Made by a program: the position numbers and the translations under genes. The notes below the pieces were generated by a model that saw only the letters and a list, made by a program, of their open reading frames with translations, searched no databases and had not been told where the DNA came from. A stretch of DNA of 15,056 nucleotides from Bacteroidales bacterium (GTDB lineage Bacteria; Bacteroidota; Bacteroidia; Bacteroidales; ML635J-15): assembly GCA_028697515.1 (NCBI GenBank), contig JAQVEY010000015.1, positions 1 to 15,056 on the forward strand, given 5' to 3'. Of this stretch, positions 14,811 to 15,056 are shown in pieces (the first letter of the stretch is position 1; each line of letters begins with the position of its first letter).

Positions 14811-15056
14811 TTATTTTTTACGTTGACAATTCTTTGGGACTACACATGTTCCGCTGGCACGGCAAACAACAATAGGCTCTTCAAGGAAATCTGCGGCAGA
14901 ATCGCTTAGGTCAGGGCGAGGTTTAATAACTTTTTTCGCTTCAAAAATCATTTTTCTTGAAGAATTCCCGACACTGACTATTTCACCTGTGGCTTCGATA
15001 AAGTCTCCTGCATAAACTGGTGCTAGAAATTCTACTTTATCATAAGCAGCAAATAA
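14811..15056 (-). CDS. kal: 3-aminobutyryl-CoA ammonia lyase, C-terminal part (runs off right edge)
   Basis: The minus strand is open from the window edge to a TAA at 14811-14813, giving 81 C-terminal residues starting [20 protein letters not shown]. The [33 protein letters not shown] stretch is characteristic of Kal, a small hotdog-fold enzyme of about 130 residues that eliminates ammonia from L-3-aminobutyryl-CoA to give crotonyl-CoA. So roughly the last 60% is present; it is cut by the window boundary, not broken. The tail has three cysteines ([15 protein letters not shown]). It is immediately upstream of kce, four bases apart, as in other lysine-fermentation clusters. The operon promoter and any genes before kal lie outside the window. 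Confidence 0.92.
   Translation of the reverse strand, partial: LFAAYDKVEFLAPVYAGDFIEATGEIVSVGNSSRKMIFEAKKVIKPRPDLSDSAADFLEEPIVVCRASGTCVVPKNCQRKK

Overview
The window is AT-rich (roughly one third G+C by eye) and looks like part of a Bacteroidota (Bacteroidetes) chromosome, probably an anaerobic, amino-acid-fermenting member of a Bacteroidales-like group. Three things point there: two lipoproteins with Cys-Lys-x-Asp-Asp N-termini resembling Bacteroidota surface-export signals, TAnnTTTG-type -7 promoter elements, and mostly A-rich leaders without Shine-Dalgarno sequences. A finer taxonomic call is not supported by the sequence alone.

Layout. At the left edge, on the minus strand, is the N-terminal 297 residues of NAD+-dependent DNA ligase (ligA, 1-891, cut by the window edge). 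A divergent plus-strand lipoprotein built of three repeats follows (993-2225). It converges on a minus-strand lipoprotein (2246-3493). A strong terminator (3547-3579) then closes a minus-strand block running to the right edge. Read in the direction of transcription, that block is kal (partial), kce, kdd1, kdd2, kamA, a 186-bp gap with a 22-bp tandem repeat, kamB, kamC, a 95-bp gap with a promoter-like element, kamD, kamE, a CoA-transferase beta subunit and a thiolase.

The block encodes nearly the whole anaerobic lysine fermentation pathway. KamA turns L-lysine into beta-lysine. KamDE (B12 + PLP) turns beta-lysine into 3,5-diaminohexanoate. Kdd oxidises that to 5-amino-3-oxohexanoate. Kce cleaves this with acetyl-CoA to acetoacetate and 3-aminobutyryl-CoA, and Kal removes ammonia to give crotonyl-CoA. 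The CoA-transferase activates acetoacetate, classically using butyryl-CoA, and thiolase splits acetoacetyl-CoA to acetyl-CoA. Not seen here are the CoA-transferase alpha subunit, butyryl-CoA dehydrogenase/ETF and a lysine transporter; they may lie beyond the right edge or elsewhere.

The least understood part is the kamB-kamC pair directly upstream of the B12-dependent aminomutase: a BioD-like P-loop protein and a MutS-like ATPase without mismatch-recognition domains. They are translationally coupled and begin with TTG and GTG. They are best explained as an ATP-driven reactivation or cofactor-handling system for KamDE, not as DNA repair. Other notable points are two adjacent, apparently intact kdd paralogs separated by a long hairpin, and a CoA-transferase beta subunit without its partner. 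No gene-free stretch exceeds 300 bases; the longest is the 186-bp gap between kamA and kamB.
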